The notes beneath the pieces were generated by a model, which made no database searches, was not told where the DNA came from, and saw only the letters and a list, made by a program, of their open reading frames with translations. Positions 5,211-5,650 of a stretch of 5,650 bases of DNA are shown here, piece by piece. The translations under genes were made by a program, and so were the position numbers. The stretch spans positions 1-5,650 of the forward strand of contig CABRGJ010000077.1 of assembly GCA_902470405.1 (NCBI GenBank). The letters are read 5' to 3'. This DNA comes from an uncultured Eggerthella sp. GTDB lineage: Bacteria; Actinomycetota; Coriobacteriia; Coriobacteriales; Eggerthellaceae. Each line of letters begins with the position of its first letter. The stretch's first letter is position 1.

Positions 5211-5650
5211 TGAAGGTCGAGAAGATCGGCGAGGTCGATGGCGAGGTAGAACTCGCCATTACGGCAACACCTGAAGAGGTCGACAAGGCTTTCACGGATG
5301 GCCTCGATGTGTTCATCGACCAATTCCAGCTACGCGGCCTTGAAGGCGAAACCGCGCTCCAGAAGATCTACAACGCGATGAGCCCTGAAGAGGCACGCGA
5401 TGCGGTCTCTTCTGCGGTCATCAGCTACCTCATCCCGTTCGCGCTCGATGAAGCGAATATCATTCCGATGACTTCTTCAGACGTGAATGCGGAGGTCGAC
5501 CCAGAAGAGGGTAAGGAATTCTCCTTCAATGTGAAGATACTTGCCAAGCCCGAATATGAGCTCACCAGCTACGATCCGGTCGAAGTTTCCGTGCTCGCTC
5601 CGCTCGATGTTACCGAACAAGATATCGATCTGCAGTTGCATATGCTGGCA
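5210..5650 (+). CDS. Trigger-factor-like protein lacking the ribosome-docking signature (5' part)
   Basis: An open frame of 147 codons starts at ATG 5210, overlapping the rplT stop by one base, and runs off the window. Residues 1-110 fit the trigger factor N-terminal domain: an early beta strand, a helix (PEEVDKAF, 21-28), the docking-loop position, a long helix, and EGKEFSFNVKILAKPEYEL, which matches the family pattern G-x-x-F-x-y-x-V-x-x-x-x-x-P-E-x-E-L. It continues into the next domain (VTEQDIDLQLHMLA). Trigger factor is a ribosome-bound chaperone and prolyl isomerase. In E. coli the docking signature GFRKGKVP is at residues 43-50; here the same positions read GLEGETAL, so key Phe, Arg, Lys and Pro residues are missing. 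It may therefore be a divergent paralogue. No strong SD is seen, so coupling to rplT is likely. PPIase and C-terminal domains are outside the window. Confidence 0.75.
   Translation, partial: MKVEKIGEVDGEVELAITATPEEVDKAFTDGLDVFIDQFQLRGLEGETALQKIYNAMSPEEARDAVSSAVISYLIPFALDEANIIPMTSSDVNAEVDPEEGKEFSFNVKILAKPEYELTSYDPVEVSVLAPLDVTEQDIDLQLHMLA

Overview
The window carries two ordinary bacterial chromosomal loci joined inside one gene. No mobile element, CRISPR array, rRNA or tRNA is visible. All genes are on the + strand.

Left part (1 to about 2,230). It holds the 3' end of a gene for a coenzyme F420-0:L-glutamate ligase-like protein, a strong intrinsic terminator, a near-consensus sigma-A promoter (TTGCAA, 17 bp, TATAAT) and the first three quarters of a phosphoglucomutase/phosphomannomutase gene. 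Codon use (mixed AAA/AAG, very little CTC, frequent GGA) and the ligase-like family point to a Clostridia-type Firmicute. This is inferred from style and remembered protein families, not from a search.

Right part (about 2,270 to 5,650). It holds the last quarter of the same mutase frame, two small membrane-anchored proteins of unknown function, and then infC-rpmI-rplT followed by a trigger-factor-like gene that runs off the window. Codon use changes sharply: CTC becomes the main Leu codon, Lys is almost always AAG, and GATC is several times denser. The style suits an actinobacterium of the Coriobacteriia type. The switch falls between roughly 2,220 and 2,271, next to the conserved sugar-binding loop of the mutase, and the reading frame stays open across it. 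A chimeric metagenome contig joined through two homologous mutase genes is the simplest explanation. A real recombinant gene is the alternative.

The infC operon is the most informative region. A leader of about 190 nt contains an attenuator-like terminator (3991-4017) and a second perfect hairpin just before a near-perfect Shine-Dalgarno sequence. That SD lies on top of the only canonical start codon (GTG 4081) and is ideally spaced to an in-frame ATA at 4090. This suggests IF-3 starts at the non-canonical codon AUA, in line with the known self-repression of infC through rare start codons. infC/rpmI and rplT/trigger-factor-like each overlap by one base (TAATG), implying translational coupling. 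The trigger-factor-like protein lacks the canonical ribosome-docking signature at exactly the expected positions.

Nothing here amounts to a clearly new biological system. The points worth follow-up are the hybrid mutase, the AUA start and leader of infC, and the degenerate trigger-factor paralogue.
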